This document shows, in pieces, positions 51,042-61,585 of a stretch of 64,000 bases of DNA; within the stretch, counting starts at the first letter, position 1; every line of letters begins with the position of its first letter. Location: contig CAJINV010000001.1 of NCBI GenBank assembly GCA_905178155.1, forward strand, positions 12,697,136 to 12,761,135, read 5' to 3'. The translations under genes and the position numbers were made by a program. Below the pieces are notes generated by a model, which was not told the origin of the DNA, did no database searches, and was given only the letters and a program-made list of their open reading frames with translations. Source of the stretch: Amoebophrya sp. A120 (Eukaryota > Sar > Dinophyceae > Syndiniales > Amoebophryaceae).

Positions 51042-52342
51042 TTACAGGTCTTTCAATGCCGGCCTTTTTGGGGGTCGCTTGATTTCGATGACCTTTTTTC
51101 TCTTCTCCCTAAACGTGCGGACCATCGGCGCTCGCGTGTTCGCGGCCCTTTGCAGCATCTCCCAGCCGTGCGCGGGGGGTGCGTGCGCGGGTCCGGAAAC
51201 CGAGTAGAGCCCCATGCCAATTGCCGAATCGATCCACCACTGACGGTCCGAGGCGTTGCGGTAGATGTAGCAGTCGTTTTCCGAGTTTTTGTACCAGGGG
51301 TCTTGGTTCCACTTGAGCCACATGGTTTTCGCGTCCCAGTTCTCGCTGCGACAGAAGATCGTGAAGGCCATGGGCACTGACGTGGGGTCCTGCGGGAGGT
51401 AGGTGCCGTTCACCTCCACGTGGCCGGCGTAGTTGACTTTTAGGTACAGAATTTTCTCGTTCCGGTAGACCTGCAGCCAATCGGCGTTCCTTTCCGCGTC
51501 CCGCAGCACCTCGAGCGCCGCGGCCGCGCCGTTGCGCTCGGCCTGCTGGGTCGGCGTGAACCCGGTTTTTCCTCGGTAGTTCATGTCCGCACCGGCGAGC
51601 AGCAGTGCGCGCACCCCGACGGGCAAGTTGTTGGCTGCCATTTTCTGCAGGGGCGTCATGCCGTTCGCATCTAGTGCCTCCACGTCCGCGCCATGGTCAC
51701 AGAGAAATTCCGCACTGTACTGCGTTACACGAGTCATCGCGGCCATGTGCAGCGGCTGGGCGCACCCGGTGCAGCGGTCGTTCACCAGGTCGGGGAAGCG
51801 GTGGAGAAAGGGCTTCAGCAGCCGCTCCGGGTCGGTCAACGCGATGATCACCGGCGGGTAGCCGCCGCCCGCGTACGCCGGCCGGCCCATAAACTCGATC
51901 ACCTCCCCCGTCTGCTCGTTGCGCTTCACCCGCCCACCGTATACCTCAGGGCCGTCCTGGCTAATCACCATCAGCGCGGACTTGTAGCTCGGAGAACCTG
52001 GTGGTGTGGGGATGATGAGTTCCAGTGTGTGTGTTGTACTAGAGCTAGCGTACCAAAATTTGAATTACTTTATCAAAGATCTTCTTGTAGTTGGGTGCAA
52101 ATTAGTAAAACATACAACTTACTCACGTTCAAATTTGCTATACCTTCCGGTGGAGGTGGTCCGTACATCTCCAGCATGAGTGGTCTGCTGGGCGCATAGG
52201 GATATGGGCTCTCGGTCTGGACCTTTTGTTTTCTCCTGGGCAGCGGGAATTTCCCGTCCAGTGCTTTTGTGACAGCCTCATCGCCAGACGCAGTAGCCGA
52301 CCCGAGAAAGGACGCACTTTCCAAATCGATGGACTCGCTCAT
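51042..52342 (-). CDS. Ankyrin-repeat protein with unknown C-terminal domain
   Basis: Exon 1 is 52342-52123 and exon 2 is 51997-51042, joined across a GT-AG intron (AACGTGA|GTAAGT ... CCACCAG|GTTCTC), giving 391 aa. Ankyrin repeats are seen at about residues 125-235: QPLHMAAMTRVTQYSAEFLC, then DHGADVEALDANGMTPLQKM and LLLAGADMNYRGKTGFTPTQ. The C-terminal ~150 residues (YLKVNYAGHVEVNGTYLPQD, CYIYRNASDRQWWID) form a Trp/Tyr-rich, probably beta-rich domain I do not recognise. Ankyrin repeats bind proteins; the partner is unknown. Cytosolic by lack of signal peptide. Confidence 0.82.
51998..52122 (-). other. GT-AG intron of the ankyrin gene
   Basis: Of two overlapping donors (GTGAGT and GTAAGT) only GTAAGT keeps frame: AAC GTG A + GT TCT CCG. 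Confidence 0.75.
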
Positions 52343-52909
52343 CCTTTCGAAAAGGGAAAAATGTATAGTTGGAAATGAACTGTTGATAAAGTAGCAAATG
52401 TGAATTTCGTTTCTATCGAAACAAATTCCAAAAAATACGTGGTAGATGATGAAGAGTGGCGGTGGGTGGAGGGTAGCTGTTGATTTTGTCCAAGGGCACT
52501 TAATTAATACGATGATTTATTACTCAATGAAGCACATAGTTGGAAGGATAGCCGAGAAAGTACCACCAGTAGTGAACGAAGACGTTTTACGAATTGCTAG
52601 TTATCACGAAGAGGAACGAAACCGAAAGAACGAAGAATTCAACACGATTACAGTACGAGGAGCACAACCGATGTTTTTTTGCAGCGGTGTGCACAGAACG
52701 AAGACCGACAAGAATTATCTTGTGTTTCAAAAATTTGTTCAACTTTGACACTAGAGAACACGATTGCTCTTGCTCTGAGAAACAAGCAACGGCGCACAGG
52801 TTTATCATGCAGCAACAGCATCACCTGAAATACACAGAAGCGACGCACGGAAACGTGCTAAAGTGCAAGTTGCGGATATACGTATACAATGTTCACATGC
52901 GCTCATACA
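52343..52909. other. Intergenic region, no gene seen
   Basis: About 570 bp between the ankyrin gene and the MOSC gene. Confidence 0.5.
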
Positions 52910-54688
52910 TCAGTACAGCACTTCCGCATTCTGGCCAACGTGAATCCATTCGTAGTCTACTTGTGAATCTTCACGAGAAGCTCCTTGCGTGTTTTGTCCT
53001 TCTCGTTCCACGAATTCTATGCCCATGTTGTTGCCCACATACAATGTTCCAGCGTTTTTCATCCGGTCCGCCTCGTAGCACAACTCGTAGTGCCGCGTGA
53101 AGTCCGGGTTGTAGGGTATGGTTTTATTGCGCCGTTTCTCATCGTGGAGTTCCATGCGGTGCTTGCCAAGATTGTCGCAGTCCTTGATAATCTCGCGGCT
53201 TTTCGACTGTGGGAAATCAAAGATTGGATCTATCTCTTCCCTGCACTGCTCCAGAGAAAGGTCCAGGGGAAATTTGGCTTGGGTTTGCCGATTCTCGAGC
53301 TGGCTTCGGAGGGAAGACTGCCTTGAGTTCGCGAAGGCGGTTCGGAAGACCGACAAAAAAGCACTGAAAAAGTTCGCAGGTGCACTACTATCGTGCTTGT
53401 ACTGCATTAGGTCCGCACAGGAGCGCTTGTGTTTCTGCTTCAACGCTTTGCTGAGGTCCGCTCCGTCATTTGCCGCTGTCGCAGGATTGTGCAGCGGTAC
53501 GGAACACCGGGAGCAGGGCTTCAACGCGTTGAGCTTGAGTTTACTGCCGGCCAAGTTGACGGTCGTCCAGGCGTCTTCGGAAAAAGAGTGGTCTGCATCA
53601 AAATTATCTGCTGAAGTAGAAGAACCTTCTTCACTGGTCAGGTTCTTCTCGTCACCGAGAACGACGTTAAACCGGTAGCGGCGGATAATTTCGTCACACG
53701 AGCGCGTCTTCTTTCCGCAGGTCGCCGCGATGCCCTGCACGGTCGCGAGGGAGGAAAGCAAAATCGGCATGCCGTCCGCGAAGCGCGGCGGTGGCATCCA
53801 CCGAGGCGGCTCCCACTTACGGGACGTGCGGCCGTCGCGCTCGTGAAATTTGACCAACCGTAACCCCGGTTGCTGGAGGTGCTTCTCAAGCCAATTTGCG
53901 ACTGCGTCGCCCTGATCAGTGCCACCGCAAATGGTATCCCACAAGAGCATTTTGTTTGACGCTGTTGAAAATGGGCTTGTTGCGCTGCCTTGTGTGTTGT
54001 CAGTTGACGTAGACATTTGTTCGCGAATAGCAACTGTGATCTTGCTAATCTCCGTTTCCCCGTCGGTATCGAAGAAGCGCAACGTTATTTCGCTTTTCGC
54101 GTAGTCTGGCAACGTCGGCTGGATCCGTAGTAGGAGCGGGTTCTCGCGCACAGTGAGGACTTCGGCTTGCGTGAGTGCTTGGTTTTCTGGGGAGCTCACG
54201 TCTTTCTCGCGGTGAAGCTCCGGCCGCATCACGCAGAATTCGCGATCAAACTCCAAACCCCGGGGGAAGACGCGCGCAGTCGCCACCTCGACGCCCGCAC
54301 AGCTCTTCACTGGGTAGACGCGAAGTGAGGCGACAAAGTGGGTTTTGCCTCCGTTGCGTCGTGTTGTACAGGTGTTGTTAGTCTTAGCTGCAGTGCTGTT
54401 AGTCGTGTTGCTCGTTTTATTCGTGCCGGAGGACAAAACGCTCAGACCGGAAGGGGGTTCCAACAGTGTGAGTTTTTTCAGTAGGAAAAGAAAAATACCC
54501 AGATACACACCCATGGCGACCACATGCGTCAAGCCGTAGAGAAGTGCGTGGTGCTCGTAGCTGAAGCCGAGGTCTCGCAACCGGTAGGTTGGTGAGCCGA
54601 AAAACGAGAAGAACCCCGCGAGACACACGCCCACTACTAGCCGTGTGCGCCCGGCTGCCTTCCGACTGCTTTTCGACGTCAATTCCAT
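52910..54688 (-). CDS. MOSC-domain protein, mARC-like, with N-terminal membrane helices
   Basis: A single exon, 592 aa. Two hydrophobic segments (about residues 16-30 and 50-72) anchor the N-terminus. The MOSC N-terminal barrel opens with VASLRVYPVKSCAGVEVATA and FPRGLEFDREFCVMRPEL. The MOSC core shows LRLVKFHERDGR, ADGMPILLSSLATVQGI, RYRFNVVLGDE, FSEDAWTTVNLAGSKL and LKPCSRCSVPL; the CSRC Cys lies at the position of the molybdenum-ligating Cys of mARC. In other eukaryotes mARC reduces N-hydroxylated compounds at the mitochondrial outer membrane with cytochrome b5. Between CSRC and the last strands (GTLYVGNNMGIEFVE) there is a long insertion of about 130 residues, which makes this protein larger than the usual ~330 aa. 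Substrate and location here are inferred from the family. Confidence 0.85.
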   Translation of the reverse strand: MELTSKSSRKAAGRTRLVVGVCLAGFFSFFGSPTYRLRDLGFSYEHHALLYGLTHVVAMGVYLGIFLFLLKKLTLLEPPSGLSVLSSGTNKTSNTTNSTAAKTNNTCTTRRNGGKTHFVASLRVYPVKSCAGVEVATARVFPRGLEFDREFCVMRPELHREKDVSSPENQALTQAEVLTVRENPLLLRIQPTLPDYAKSEITLRFFDTDGETEISKITVAIREQMSTSTDNTQGSATSPFSTASNKMLLWDTICGGTDQGDAVANWLEKHLQQPGLRLVKFHERDGRTSRKWEPPRWMPPPRFADGMPILLSSLATVQGIAATCGKKTRSCDEIIRRYRFNVVLGDEKNLTSEEGSSTSADNFDADHSFSEDAWTTVNLAGSKLKLNALKPCSRCSVPLHNPATAANDGADLSKALKQKHKRSCADLMQYKHDSSAPANFFSAFLSVFRTAFANSRQSSLRSQLENRQTQAKFPLDLSLEQCREEIDPIFDFPQSKSREIIKDCDNLGKHRMELHDEKRRNKTIPYNPDFTRHYELCYEADRMKNAGTLYVGNNMGIEFVEREGQNTQGASREDSQVDYEWIHVGQNAEVLY

Positions 54689-55340
54689 GATTTCTTGGTG
54701 CCAATACTAAGTTTGGATCACCAGGATTAGCTCATAAGGAAAAATCAGATGAAGTTGATAGAGTATATTTCCCTCGTCGACAGAGGTCTTGTATGTGTTC
54801 TATGTGCCTACCGAGACTGTGAATACCATCGAGAGCACAACTTCAGTTTTGCGATGCACAAAATAAATTAGCAGGCTTATAAGTGGAGCAGCGGATGTGG
54901 CGCGTAAAACTACATTGGTGGATCAAGAGATGATGTGGGTGCAGATCTGTAGTAGATACGTACGAGATCTTCCTGCATCCTCAAAGTATGCACCTGTACG
55001 CTTCTTGTTGTTTTTTCGTGGATCGGTTCGTGATCCGTCAATCCTGTACTTCTTTCTGGTTCTGTGGTCGTTGAAACACATTTGTCTTCGCTTGAAGATA
55101 CGAGGCCGCTCCTTGTTTTGCGCTAGAAGTGGTGGCATGTCTGGAAATATGGATTTCAGTATTGCGCGAAACGGAAAGAAGAAACGGAACGTCTCGAGGT
55201 TTTGACACACTGTGCGACGACGATTATCATACACAACATTACGCAATTTGTTTCACCATCACAAGACGACCCACTGAACCCCTGCTGTGCGAGTAGGCTT
55301 TATTTTCGACGCCGCGACCGCGAGGCTGGTACACCAGTAC
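54689..55340. other. Intergenic region, no gene seen
   Basis: About 650 bp upstream of the MOSC gene and downstream of the myristoylation/SHOCT gene; no conserved frame. Confidence 0.5.
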
Positions 55341-56244
55341 TCACAGAAGAGGGATGAGTTTCCCCTTCAACTGCGCGAACTCCTCCGCAGTCATCGCCCC
55401 CGTGTCCACCAAGCCCTTCGCCGTTGCCAGTCGTGCGGCGGGATCGTCCGCGGGAATGCGTAGCATGTAAAACTTGTGGTTTTCGCCGTACATCGCGCCT
55501 CCCTCGTCTCCCCCCGTGAGCGCCGCGCCGGGCCCGTGCCCCGCCCCGGCGACGGACTGTTTCTTGGCGGACGCGATTAGGCGCTGTGCCTCCATCGAAT
55601 CATGCACGAAAAATTGCGGCGGGTTCTCCGTACCGCCCAGCTTCAGGACGGGCATGCACAAGACCTCCCCGGGTTGCGCCGTGCCCGTGTTGGTGGCGAG
55701 GTCGAGCTCCCACTCGGCACCCCCGCAGCAGCAGCCGCAGCACGCGTTTCCCGCAGTGCCAGTGGGCAATGCCTGTGGATATAAAGAGATCGGAGGTTTA
55801 CGTTGATTGTTCACGCACGATCCGCTTGCGGAAGCGAAAACGAGAATGAAAACGAATTTTCAACGGTGCTACTCTTTCATCAAACAAAAACAAAATCGCA
55901 ATGAGACTCAGCCCTTCAACGAGAAAATTAGAAACCTTGTTCTGCCGAATTTGCACTTTGAAGATTAGGTCCTTCGTCAACACCACGAGGCCGCCGGTCA
56001 GGTTTGGTTTCATGCAGCACAGAATCACGTGGCCGACAGTGACGTGCGGCGCGATGGGGACCGCAAAGTACAGTTTGGCTAGATTGCACTGGAGCTTCCG
56101 GAAGCCGCCTGGCGTGAGCTTCCACCAGTAACGGAAATCCTTGCTCGAGATCTGCTTCATCTGCAGCGCGGCAGCGACCTCTGGCGTGATATCAGACCCG
56201 TGGTCCACATATTCACGTCCGATTTTCGTCGGCTGACACCCCAT
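55341..56244 (-). CDS. Possible N-myristoylated protein with SHOCT-like C-terminus (246 aa)
   Basis: Exon 1 is 56244-55936 and exon 2 is 55772-55341, joined by an intron with donor AAG|GTTTCT and acceptor TATCCACAG|GCATTG. The N-terminus MGCQPTKIG fits N-myristoylation at Gly2 and palmitoylation at Cys3. The first half is a compact beta-rich domain (KLYFAVPIAPHVTVGHVILC, GGLVVLTKDLIFKVQI). A Cys-rich patch (CCGCCCGG) follows the intron, then an aspartate/Gly-rich linker. The C-terminal tail (LATAKGLVDTGAMTAEEFAQ followed by LKGKL) matches the short helical SHOCT pattern. Membrane association of a small adaptor protein is my inference; the core domain is not recognised. Confidence 0.75.
55773..55935 (-). 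other. GT-AG intron
   Basis: 163 bp, phase 0. The donor is weak (GTTTCT) and the acceptor good (TTTATATCCACAG). Confidence 0.7.
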
Positions 56245-56761
56245 AGTTGTTCCTCGTGGAACTACTTCTGATATTTACTGTTTCGAAACAAAAATGCCGA
56301 AAGCTCTGCAGTGACGAGAGAGTCGTCACATGTGTCCGCAACAAAGGACCACCAAAGAAATTGGATACGCCCACCAAGCTACTTGAGTACGAGAGTAGAT
56401 GCTTCCAATGGCAATAGCAACATGAAAGAGAGGAAAAATGATGTGTGTGTACGACGAGCTTCATGCCCGGTAAGGCGTACGTTCCAGAGGAGGGACACTC
56501 ATATTAGCTTTCTCTGCCTAAATTGAGCACTCTTTTGCTTGTGTTCGTGCTACAGAAATGCACAAGATTAATCCAGGTCTCAGACGTGTGATGTTCTTTT
56601 TTCTGCTTCAGAAATAAACACAAAAATATTTTCAAGGCGCATTTGTCTAGGCTCCATAGCCACCAGCACTCAAGTGGATGAGCTGCTGCATGAGTGTCTT
56701 TTACTAAACAGAGAGTTCGCTTTTCTTTTTTTTTGCTACACACTGAAAACAAAAGACGTTG
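56245..56761. other. Intergenic region, no gene seen
   Basis: About 520 bp; nothing recognised. Confidence 0.5.
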
Positions 56762-58603
56762 TCAGAAAAGCGTTTCCCGTTCCCACGCTTCCACATCACA
56801 AGCTCCCGCGCAGCCGAAGTGCAGCACCTTTTTTCTCCTCATTCCCAAATGGGCGAAGAGCATGTTGTACGGGCCCGTTTTGTTGTGCGCGACCGCTTTG
56901 CCGCTGGTTGCGAAGGCCATCTCCAGGGTGTCGTCGCGTTCCACCACGATAGTTTTCACGTAGTCGAAGAGGTTCGGGTTTTTCCGAAACTCCTCCAGCA
57001 AACAGCCCTCGCAGTCCGCCATCACGAAGTCGATGGGTTCCGTGAGCATGCCTCGCAAAATCCACACGTCGGCCTCGACGGGGTTCAGCGAATGGTCAAC
57101 CACTTGGTAGTGCGCATTGCACAGCCGGCGGTTTCGCGTGAGGGCGTCGGCCTCTACGTCTAGCATCAAATTCTCCAGCCCCTCGTAGTCTGTGCGGTTC
57201 AGCGCCTCGGCGTTGGGCTGGATCACAATGTGGTTGCGCAGATCAATTTCCCGGTCGACGGGGGCGAGGTAGGTCTTCGGCGGGACAGAGTACTGCTTTT
57301 CGTACGTGACATGCTTAGGCTGGTTCACTATCCTCGTGTCCGTCGCGACGCCAAAACTCCGCGTGGACTGGAACTGCTTGGCAAGGCGTGAAGCGACTTC
57401 TTGTGAGCTCGTTTCAACGCGACGACCCGCCGGGTCTACTATAGTCGCTTTCTCCAGCTCTTTTAGCCTTCTGTTCCAGGTTTTCATGCCCTCCTGCAGC
57501 ACCACGCTGACGCTGCCCGAACCACCGCCGAACTCCAGAACGGACCGAACCCGGCCACTGCTCGCGTATTCCCAGGCCAGCTGCCGCTCCCCGTGCTCCT
57601 CCCACCCACTGCCGGAAATGGACCAATCGAAGCACTTAGGGACGTACTGCAACAGTTCCAGCGGAATGGCACGACAGCTGGTCGGCTTATCGTTCCGCGC
57701 CGTTGTAGTTCCATCGTCTTGCTCCGAGGGAAGATTTTTTACCTTTTTTCCGCTCGGCAGCTGCTTGGAAGAGGAAACAGGGTTGCCCTCGCTGTCCACG
57801 ATGGTTGCGGCGGAGGACTCGGGGGTCCAGTTGGTGTCGTTGCTGTACACCTCGTACACGCACCGGATCTGCTGCGCGGGCTCGCCCGTGTGCGGATCGG
57901 TGGTCCAGTGCTTCGTGCACTTGGCGTTCCGGAACTGCTCGCGGTCGCTCTCAAACAGCTGCTTCTCCGCCCGATCCGACTCCTCCCGGGAACATTCCAC
58001 AAGCGGCCGGACGGGAAGAGGATTTTTCGCGTTCTTCGCATTCTCGTTTGATGTTCCATCGTCCTCTTGCAGTTCTTCCGCCGCGATCGGACACTGGACC
58101 ACGGCCGTGCTCCTGGTCGCCGTGCCAGATGGTTCAACGCTGTCTAGTACTTTGCTCACGTCGCCCCCTGTCGTGGCCGCCGTTCCACTCCTGCTTCGCG
58201 GTCTTTGTCTCGTTTCGACATTTGCTGCTCGAACCTCTGGGTCTCGGTAGCCGCAGGCACGCAGGGTGTTGCTGGAGACGCAACTTTGATAAGTATCGTT
58301 TTGAAAAAAGCACGGGCCGAACTGGTTCTCAGGGTCTTCGTGGAACGCGAGATTGATGCGGTCGCTTTCGCTGTCTGTGGCGGGAATGCGCCCGTCAATC
58401 GTGACCCGGGAATTTTCGGGGAGATACCCTTCGTTCAGCACGGAATTTATGTTCCAGTAGTAAAACGGTCGGCGGTGGTTCACGTTTTCTTCATCTCCGG
58501 TATTTTTATCATCTGCTCGCACGACCACATGGAAAGAATCCTGATGGTCCGGGAGGTAAAAGAAAAAAAATGGCAACGCTGCCCGTTGCAATGAAGATCT
58601 CAT
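56762..58603 (-). CDS. FkbM-like methyltransferase with long Cys-containing N-terminus
   Basis: A single exon, 613 aa. The N-terminus has a short hydrophobic run (AALPFFFFYLP) that may be part of a signal or anchor. Residues ~30-340 carry scattered Cys and NxS/T sites (NDTYQSC, SNDTNWT), fitting a lumenal or secreted part. The C-terminal ~270 residues look like a Rossmann methyltransferase: motif I VLEFGGGSGSVSVVLQ near residue 350, then IVIQPNAEALN and IDFVMADCEGCLLEEFRKNP near 525 followed by VKTIVVERDD, a pattern close to FkbM-type enzymes (D-x-E-G then a hydrophobic strand). FkbM enzymes O-methylate sugars or small molecules. Substrate unknown; a secretory-pathway glycan is a guess. Confidence 0.72.
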   Translation of the reverse strand: MRSSLQRAALPFFFFYLPDHQDSFHVVVRADDKNTGDEENVNHRRPFYYWNINSVLNEGYLPENSRVTIDGRIPATDSESDRINLAFHEDPENQFGPCFFQNDTYQSCVSSNTLRACGYRDPEVRAANVETRQRPRSRSGTAATTGGDVSKVLDSVEPSGTATRSTAVVQCPIAAEELQEDDGTSNENAKNAKNPLPVRPLVECSREESDRAEKQLFESDREQFRNAKCTKHWTTDPHTGEPAQQIRCVYEVYSNDTNWTPESSAATIVDSEGNPVSSSKQLPSGKKVKNLPSEQDDGTTTARNDKPTSCRAIPLELLQYVPKCFDWSISGSGWEEHGERQLAWEYASSGRVRSVLEFGGGSGSVSVVLQEGMKTWNRRLKELEKATIVDPAGRRVETSSQEVASRLAKQFQSTRSFGVATDTRIVNQPKHVTYEKQYSVPPKTYLAPVDREIDLRNHIVIQPNAEALNRTDYEGLENLMLDVEADALTRNRRLCNAHYQVVDHSLNPVEADVWILRGMLTEPIDFVMADCEGCLLEEFRKNPNLFDYVKTIVVERDDTLEMAFATSGKAVAHNKTGPYNMLFAHLGMRRKKVLHFGCAGACDVEAWERETLF

Positions 58604-59041
58604 GATTGAACAATGTTCAAACGCTGGCCGCGGAGGGCCACGAGACTGGCTGGCGCTCTCCGCTATTGCGAATGTTTTTGTCAGCGGATTAAGGCATCCG
58701 CATGAGGATCAGCAACAATGCAAAACACGATAGAAGCAATTGACGAGCAGTACAGCAGGAAACCTCAGGATGATTTTAACCGATCATAGAAGAGAGCGAC
58801 TGTGATCCATGACACGTCGAACACTTGATGAATATCGGAATGTGAAGGAGTCACAGCTGCGTGAAACTTTCCCTTTTTGCGATTGTAACAGGAGGCCTCA
58901 GGCCTGCGCGCTGGAAAGTCGAAAGGGAAGAGAAAATCGTGATGTCGTTCGGAATTTCTATCTTGCGTGACGGTCGGTTCTTGCGCACACTTGCCGCAAA
59001 GAAAGAACTACTTAGGAAAATGAAAATTATCAAGTGAAAAA
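58604..59041. other. Intergenic region, no gene seen
   Basis: About 440 bp; nothing recognised. Confidence 0.5.
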
Positions 59042-61585
59042 TCACAATGCTTGATTGATGCGCGCGCTAAGCGACGGCGCTTTTGGAATCAAAGCGCCTG
59101 TTGGTCCACCTTCTCCTGAGGGAGGAGGTGGGGTGGTGTTTCTCGGGGTTTTTGTCGCTTTTCCGAGTCCAGGATCTCCCTTGGGTGGACCGGGCGGTGG
59201 TGGACCGTAACCGTATTTTCCCCCGCCGGCTGCTGGGGAAAAACCCCCTGCAACCTGCGGATTCTTCCCGGGCGGAAAGCCGTATTTGCCCGGGCCGCCG
59301 GCGGGAGAGAGATCCGCGGCCTGCTTGTTGTGCACCATCGTCCCCTTGTGCGGTGGAGCAGCACCGTAGCCGTACGGGGTCGACATAATTCCGTAGTTGT
59401 GCACACCCATAGGTGCTGGCTGGGGCTGCTGATGCGGCGGATAGGGATGCGGATGATGTACTGGCGGTGGTGGCTGATGGTGTGCTAGGTTGCTGTTGTA
59501 GGCGGGCGGTCCGTAGCTGCCTTTCTTGCCGTATAATAGTTCGGATTGCTTAATACCGCCTTTCTTTCCCCCGTCTTTCTTCCCATACAACTCCGCACGC
59601 GAAACCTCAGAGACAGCGACATTCTCAAACGGGGCCGCGGGTACCGCCAGTCCTCTGTGCTGCGTTTCTCCCATAGTACCATGCCCAGAAGAATCGTCTT
59701 CCTCGTTGACTTGCAGATAAACACTGTGCGTTCCATTGCCACTGTTTGCTGCGACAGGGGCGTTCCTATCTTCTGGCTCACCGTTCTGCTGTTCTCGCCG
59801 GAGTGCTGCTGGGTCGTGATGTGCAGAGCTGCTGAATGCGCCGCTAACATAGTTGTAGTTGTGGGAGTCATAGTACTGCCCTCCTCTGCTTTCGTATTCG
59901 CTCGCCACAGTACCGTAGCCGTTCTCCGGGATGTGCGCTGCGTGAGGATTGGCGCCTTTGCTGCCGATAGAACTAGTGGCTAGAAAGTAGTGACTCGTAT
60001 CGTCAGGAAGCGGACCTTTTTGTCCCGGTCCCGCTGCACTCCCGCCCTTGTAGCCAGGGTGTTGCTTCCCGAACGAGCTGTGATCGACTGGGTGCTGGCT
60101 TTTAGAAGTAAACTTGGAAAATGCACCCCCACTCGTTTTGTCAGCATAGTGGTGCGCCGGTGTTTCTGCGGGTCCTTTTGAAGTGCCGCTCGGATACAGG
60201 CTCGTCTTGGTACCATTCCCTTTCTTGCCGCCGAAGAAACCAGTCCCTTTATAGTTCGCAGTGCCAGCTGCCGTTCCCTTACTTCCATGCTCGCCCGTGC
60301 CCAACGCGTACTGTGCGGCAGCGGGAGCTCCCGCGTAGTCTGCCAGAAAAGCGCCCTTTAGCCCCGACGGCTTGCCGCCCTTCTTACCGGCGCTTGTTCC
60401 CTTCATTTCAGAGGCCAGACTGAAGTTCGAGTAAAAGGATCCCGCATGAAGATTTCTCGGTGTAGTTTCCTCCTCTTCTACTTCCTCCTCGCACAACATC
60501 TTTTGCGCCTTTTCCCACTCGATCTGCTGTTCCCTTTGAAACAAAAAGCCACGCACGCTCGGAAACAAGTGACAAAGCCACCACCAGGCCACGGGCTGGT
60601 CGAAGTCCTTGACGAGCGGCGGGCCGAGGCAGCTGCGCCAGAAGGGGTCGCTGCTGTAAAAAGTTCGGCGCGACAATCGCTGAAACGCCTTAGACTTCGG
60701 AGAGGGTTGGAAATCGAAGGGGCTCTCTTCTTCAACGACAACGGAGTTGTAAGGAGGGTCATCCCCCACTAGGTTTTTACTGGGCGGCTCATTTTCATCG
60801 ACTGCAGAAGCTCTCTGAGGAGGTAGCTGCTCTCCGAAATCGTTCTCCCCGATGAAGTTGTCCGCTCCTACGCGATAACCGTGGCTACTCTGGTCCTCTA
60901 TTTGGTCGACAAATATCAACTCTGGCTCGTCTTCTTCCGCGATGTGACGTGCAATTTGAGCATCTTCATGCTGACCGCTTGTCGCAGTTGCAGGCGCTTC
61001 AACTACTTCAATCTTTCGCTTCTTGGACGTGAAGGGGGATTGGGACAAAGACGACCTACTTGAAGAAGACCCTTCATCGTCACTTCGTCCTGTGTTTCTC
61101 CCAGCCACGTCGTTTCGAACATGCTCCGTTTCGACCAGGGAAGCGAGATTGCTTTCGAGGTTCCCTCTCTTCTCCGGGTTGTCAATCCTGTAGTTTCCGC
61201 CGTCGCTTTTCGTGAGATCTTGTTTTTTGTCAGCAGGACTTCCAACACGCGCGTTCTTTTCCTGTGCGGCGGGCACGGATTCGAAACTTTGCGCTGGGAT
61301 TTCAACATCGGGTTCTTCCGCATGTCTGATTGAAGGTACAACAACCGGCGCAGGTGGCTCGTCGTTGCGCTCCGCCGGGGCTTCTCTATTGCCCAGATCT
61401 TCATTGTGGCCAGCTTCTATAACATCGCGTGCTGCTGAGTCAACGCCTTCGGCACTACTAGCTGGCTGATTCGGATCGTGCTCCTGCGGCGATTCATCTA
61501 GAACTTCTTTCTGGTCGTTGTGAAGCTCTTCCGAAGAGGACAGATCCGAGATACTGTCCTCGTCGTCTGCCCGTGCCTTGCTCAT
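59042..61585 (-). CDS. Large disordered Gly/Pro/Lys-rich protein (847 aa)
   Basis: A single exon. The N-terminal third is acidic and Ser-rich. A short ordered island sits near residues 310-370 (KAFQRLSRRTFYSSDPFWRS, CHLFPSVRGFLFQREQQIEW) with conserved-looking aromatic residues. The rest is low complexity: repeated KGG, YGKK, GKYGYG and KKG motifs and a His/Pro-rich run near 59450. Such sequences are typical of RNA-binding condensate proteins or matrix proteins, but nothing here decides it. No signal peptide at the N-terminus (MSKARADDEDSISDLS). Unknown family. Confidence 0.7.
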   Translation of the reverse strand: MSKARADDEDSISDLSSSEELHNDQKEVLDESPQEHDPNQPASSAEGVDSAARDVIEAGHNEDLGNREAPAERNDEPPAPVVVPSIRHAEEPDVEIPAQSFESVPAAQEKNARVGSPADKKQDLTKSDGGNYRIDNPEKRGNLESNLASLVETEHVRNDVAGRNTGRSDDEGSSSSRSSLSQSPFTSKKRKIEVVEAPATATSGQHEDAQIARHIAEEDEPELIFVDQIEDQSSHGYRVGADNFIGENDFGEQLPPQRASAVDENEPPSKNLVGDDPPYNSVVVEEESPFDFQPSPKSKAFQRLSRRTFYSSDPFWRSCLGPPLVKDFDQPVAWWWLCHLFPSVRGFLFQREQQIEWEKAQKMLCEEEVEEEETTPRNLHAGSFYSNFSLASEMKGTSAGKKGGKPSGLKGAFLADYAGAPAAAQYALGTGEHGSKGTAAGTANYKGTGFFGGKKGNGTKTSLYPSGTSKGPAETPAHHYADKTSGGAFSKFTSKSQHPVDHSSFGKQHPGYKGGSAAGPGQKGPLPDDTSHYFLATSSIGSKGANPHAAHIPENGYGTVASEYESRGGQYYDSHNYNYVSGAFSSSAHHDPAALRREQQNGEPEDRNAPVAANSGNGTHSVYLQVNEEDDSSGHGTMGETQHRGLAVPAAPFENVAVSEVSRAELYGKKDGGKKGGIKQSELLYGKKGSYGPPAYNSNLAHHQPPPPVHHPHPYPPHQQPQPAPMGVHNYGIMSTPYGYGAAPPHKGTMVHNKQAADLSPAGGPGKYGFPPGKNPQVAGGFSPAAGGGKYGYGPPPPGPPKGDPGLGKATKTPRNTTPPPPSGEGGPTGALIPKAPSLSARINQAL

